A stretch of DNA of 64,000 nt from positions 16,924 to 80,923 of the forward strand of contig CALEPT010000222.1 in assembly GCA_937910385.1 (NCBI GenBank), in the 5' to 3' direction. The stretch is from an uncultured Ruminococcus sp. (lineage in GTDB: Bacteria; Bacillota; Clostridia; Oscillospirales; Ruminococcaceae). Below, in pieces: positions 61,002 through 64,000 of the stretch; the stretch's first letter is position 1; each line of letters opens with the position of its first letter. The position numbers and the translations under genes are program-made. The notes under the pieces are model-generated. The model saw only the letters and a list, made by a program, of their open reading frames with translations, was not told the origin of the DNA and made no database searches.

Positions 61002-63344
61002 ATGATAAATTCGGAAAAATTCACTAAGAAGTCTATAAGAATAATAGAGGGAGCCGTAGAGCTTGCTTCAGAACTTGGTCACACATATGTAGGCAGCGAG
61101 CATATCCTGCTTTCTATGACCAATGACGGTTCAACAGGCGCCGCAGAGATACTAATAGAGAACGGAGTTGCTTATGACGAGCTTCGTGCTGAGATAATCC
61201 AGCTTGTTGGACAGGGGACTCCTTCCATTCTGAATCAGAGATTTTTTACGACAGCTACCAAAAGAATACTTGAGGTCTCATATTCAATAGCGATGAGTCT
61301 AAAGAAGAAACAGTCGGCTCCTGAACATATATTAGCAGCAATGATAAGAGAGTCTTCATGCAGCGCCTGTACAATAATCAAAAAAATAGGCGGGGATCTT
61401 ACCGGAATATGTGATGGACTGAATATACTCGATTCCACTGAAATAAGAGAAGAACTTTATAATTCTATAAAGCCAAAGATGTCACATCTTCCTAATCTGT
61501 TCAGATATGGCAAGAACCTCACTGATATCTCACTGATAAAAAAGAACGACCCCCTAATAGGCAGAAGCAAGGAGATTGAACGAGTCTTGCAGGTGCTTTC
61601 GCGGCGCACCAAGAACAATCCCTGCCTGATAGGTGAGGCAGGGGTCGGTAAGACAGCCATTGTCGAGGGAGTAGCAGAGCTTTTTATGCGAAATTTAGTA
61701 CCTGATACGCTGAAAAATAAGTTTATTTTCTCTCTTGATTTTACATCACTGCTCTCAGGTGCAAAGTATAGAGGAGACTTTGAAGAGAGAGTGAAAGCAT
61801 GCCTTGAAGAAGCTGTAAATGCAGGAAACATTATTCTTTTTATAGACGAGATACACACTATAGTCGGAGCCGGGGCGGCTGAAGGAGCTATTGATGCCGC
61901 TAATATAATGAAGCCTCAGCTCGCAAGAGGAGAGCTGCAAGTAATAGGTGCAACAACTTATGATGAATTCAGAAAGACGATAGAAAAGGATTCGGCTCTT
62001 GAAAGACGTTTTCAGCCTATCAATGTAAACGAGCCGGATAAGGAAAGCTGCATTAAGATAATAAAAGGGCTTAAAAGCAATTATGAAGCATTTCATAATG
62101 TAGAAATAAGCGATGAAGTAATAGCTCTTTCTGTTAATATGTCAGTGAGATATGTTTCAGAGAGATTTTTGCCTGATAAAGCGATAGATGTACTCGATGA
62201 AGCCTGTGCCTGTGCGAAGATAAGACATAATTCCGGCATTCTCACAAAGGATTCAAGCTATATAGATGTTAATGGTTCGGGGATCAGTCTTGGAAGGCTG
62301 AGTAAATCAATATCCCCAAAGAGTCCCGCTGTTGTTCTGGAAGAGGACATTATTTCAGTAATATCCATGAAAACAGGCATACCGCTTAACAAGATAACGA
62401 TCGAGGAAGCTGAAAGACTTAGCTCTCTTGAAAAAAAACTGTCGCAAAGGGTAGTGGGGCACGAGTATGCTGTTACAAAGGTAACGAATGCCATCTGCCG
62501 TGCGAAATCAGGATTGCGTGAAAATGATCGTCCTACCGCCTCGTTCCTATTCGCCGGACCTACAGGGGTGGGGAAGACTGAACTTGCAAAAGCTCTTGCA
62601 GACTGTATGTTTAACTCTGAGAATAATTTAATAAGAGTAGATATGTCAGAGTATATGGAAAAGCACTCTGTCTCTAAGCTTATAGGAGCTCCGCCCGGAT
62701 ATGCAGGCTATGATGACAGCAGTAAGAATTTATGCGAAAAAATAAGGCGAAATCCCTATTCGATCGTGCTGTTTGATGAGATAGAAAAGGCGGATATAGA
62801 AGTTCTCAATATCCTGCTGCAAATACTCGACGATGGGATATTGACTGATTCTTCAATGAGGAAGGTAAGCTTTCGCAACTGTATCATTATAATGACATCA
62901 AATGTTGGTGCAGGCGAGCTTACAGGCAGGTCTGCACTCGGGTTCACTGAGGAAACTGACAAAGCGGGAGAAGAGCGCGTTATATCGCGCCTGCGCAGTC
63001 ACTTTGCACCAGAGTTCATAAATAGGATAGATGAGATCGTGGTTTTCCGCAAGCTGGGGGAAAGCGATCTTGTAAAAATAAGCCGTATTGCTCTGGATAA
63101 CCTGAAAAAAAGGGCGAAAAGCCTCGGTATCGAACTCAGTTACTCGCCTGAGGTGATAAAGGCAGTCGCCGGTGCAAAGGAGACTGACAAATACGGTGCG
63201 CGTCCGATAAAGCGCCGAGTAACCGAACTTATCGAGAACGAGCTCGCGCAGATGATAGTAAACTCCAAGCTATGTAACGGCGAGCGGGTTCGGGTGGACA
63301 TGGATAACGACAAAATATGTATTTCAAAAAGCGTGGCGGTATAG
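61002..63344 (+). CDS. Clp ATPase (ClpC/ClpA-like) lacking the M-domain
   Basis: A 780-residue Hsp100 ATPase. It has two Clp_N repeats (about 6-140), D1 Walker A GEAGVGKTA (211-219), D2 Walker [10 protein letters not shown] and a ClpP-binding loop LGF (ALGFTEET). Between D1 and D2, where ClpC carries a coiled M-domain and UVR motif, only about 28 poorly structured residues are found, so adaptor regulation by MecA is unlikely. The start is ATG 61002 with AGGAGGG; a longer frame from 60852 has no ribosome site and overlaps a minus-strand gene leader. No CtsR box was seen upstream. Confidence 0.9.
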   Translation: MINSEKFTKKSIRIIEGAVELASELGHTYVGSEHILLSMTNDGSTGAAEILIENGVAYDELRAEIIQLVGQGTPSILNQRFFTTATKRILEVSYSIAMSLKKKQSAPEHILAAMIRESSCSACTIIKKIGGDLTGICDGLNILDSTEIREELYNSIKPKMSHLPNLFRYGKNLTDISLIKKNDPLIGRSKEIERVLQVLSRRTKNNPCLIGEAGVGKTAIVEGVAELFMRNLVPDTLKNKFIFSLDFTSLLSGAKYRGDFEERVKACLEEAVNAGNIILFIDEIHTIVGAGAAEGAIDAANIMKPQLARGELQVIGATTYDEFRKTIEKDSALERRFQPINVNEPDKESCIKIIKGLKSNYEAFHNVEISDEVIALSVNMSVRYVSERFLPDKAIDVLDEACACAKIRHNSGILTKDSSYIDVNGSGISLGRLSKSISPKSPAVVLEEDIISVISMKTGIPLNKITIEEAERLSSLEKKLSQRVVGHEYAVTKVTNAICRAKSGLRENDRPTASFLFAGPTGVGKTELAKALADCMFNSENNLIRVDMSEYMEKHSVSKLIGAPPGYAGYDDSSKNLCEKIRRNPYSIVLFDEIEKADIEVLNILLQILDDGILTDSSMRKVSFRNCIIIMTSNVGAGELTGRSALGFTEETDKAGEERVISRLRSHFAPEFINRIDEIVVFRKLGESDLVKISRIALDNLKKRAKSLGIELSYSPEVIKAVAGAKETDKYGARPIKRRVTELIENELAQMIVNSKLCNGERVRVDMDNDKICISKSVAV

Positions 63345-64000
63345 CCATTGCCCTGTTGTTCCATAAACTGGGTGAGTTGTTCGTTTTCTGCCGATTTTTT
63401 TGCATCTGAAAACTTGCGTCCGACATTGCGTCCGAATTTTTCAATTAGTTCGTCCAAAAGTTGGGCGTGAGAATTGGTTGCATCATTTGTTTGGACGGTT
63501 TGCTCGTCTTCAATCAATGACGATGTTTCTCCAATATTTTTGAAACTGTTTTTGAAATCATCATATTTCTGTTCAAGGTTGATTGGCGAGATAACAGTAA
63601 GTGCTATCAAGTATGGACTTTTTATAATAAACGCTCCTTTTGTGTTAACACCCTGAGTAACTGCATCACCTTCGATGCTGTTGTATCCATTGATTTTTGT
63701 TTGTCGAAAATTGTTCATTCCGCCTTGACGGTTTTTCATAAATTCAAGGACTTCGGCTTCCGTTTTGTTTCGGATTTCTGTTACAATCAACTGATAGAAC
63801 GTGAAATTTTGTCTATCGCCTTTATTGACAAATCCGCCCACGTTGACGAGGTTTTTGCCGCTTGTTTGTGCAGGTGCATCCTCAAAGACACACGGTGCGG
63901 TTATCGAAAATCCGTATTCAGGAAAGTCGTAAGTGTGTGGCTCAGGCATTGAATATTGACCGTCAGAAACCTGACTATTTGCGTAGGCTTGGCGGGAATT
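63140..64000 (-). pseudogene. Partial minus-strand gene of unknown function, joined end-on to the Clp gene
   Basis: The frame is open from the window end to 63140 on the minus strand. Residues from 64000 down to about 63345 look like a real protein: a hydrophilic region with SAPCVFEDAP-type and INGYNSIEGDAVTQG segments, then a charged, Gln-rich end. From 63344 on, the frame simply reads the antisense of the Clp gene to a chance stop, so the true C-terminus is lost. Glutamines are often CAA, unlike the CAG of neighbours. No start was found in the window; the MPEPHTY methionine at 63949 is internal to an open frame. It was not recognised. Confidence 0.55.

Overview
The window is a contiguous stretch of a low-to-mid GC Gram-positive chromosome, most likely a Ruminococcus-like member of the Clostridia (Oscillospiraceae). 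The clues are a dockerin-bearing GH9-CBM3 cellulase, a Thr-rich secreted protein with an SPKTG sorting-type tail, obligate-anaerobe redox genes (Hdr/Flx, HdrB noncubane cluster protein), strong AAGGAG ribosome binding sites, frequent TTG starts and consensus sigma-A promoters with 17-bp spacers. No rRNA, tRNA, CRISPR array, transposase or prophage gene was recognised.

Layout. 1-2.0 kb: end of tpiA and gpmI (glycolysis). 2.1-8.5 kb: a polysaccharide deacetylase, then a redox cluster: a Tp47-like surface protein, a heme-type ferric-reductase-like membrane protein with an extracellular FMN-binding domain, an ApbE flavin transferase lipoprotein, a NusG-II (EetA-like) protein and a Gx-family (EetB-like) membrane protein. 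Together these look like an extracytoplasmic flavin electron-transfer system. 8.6-12.8 kb: small protein, HAD phosphatase, and on the minus strand a TrpR-like regulator with the cellulosomal GH9 cellulase. 13.2-17.5 kb: lon, engB, lysA. 17.6-22.2 kb: aconitase, two small membrane proteins, isocitrate dehydrogenase and the NADH sensor Rex. A near-consensus Rex site overlaps the promoter.

22.7-34.1 kb holds the most striking system: one tightly packed 11-gene operon encoding fumarase, HdrB, HdrC, HdrA, an MvhD/FlxD protein, two FeS proteins and an FAD/NAD reductase (FlxBCA-like), a 2Fe-2S/4Fe-4S protein, a soluble fumarate-reductase flavoprotein lacking the covalent-FAD histidine, and an AspT/SucE-type exporter. 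Read together it is a candidate soluble, flavin-bifurcating NADH:fumarate reductase that makes and exports succinate, with ferredoxin as the possible second acceptor. A partial Rex site and a consensus promoter precede it.

34.2-39.6 kb (minus): MoxR - DUF58 - transglutaminase - DUF308 operon. 40-45.9 kb: SleB-like wall hydrolase, ArsC-like protein, methyltransferase, CopA, and PyrE with a zinc-ribbon protein (minus). 46.1-55.8 kb: DUF896, cytidine deaminase, GNAT, a radical SAM pair, rplS with a long structured leader, two tandem signal peptidases, rbgA, rnhB, yraN, thrC and a phosphoesterase. 55.9-63.3 kb: tig, clpP, clpX, a MATE exporter, an unlisted 44-residue Cys/Gly-rich miniprotein (minus), and a Clp ATPase lacking the ClpC M-domain. 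From about 63,345 to the end, a partial minus-strand gene with different codon use abuts the Clp gene directly. This could be a recombination junction or an assembly chimera.
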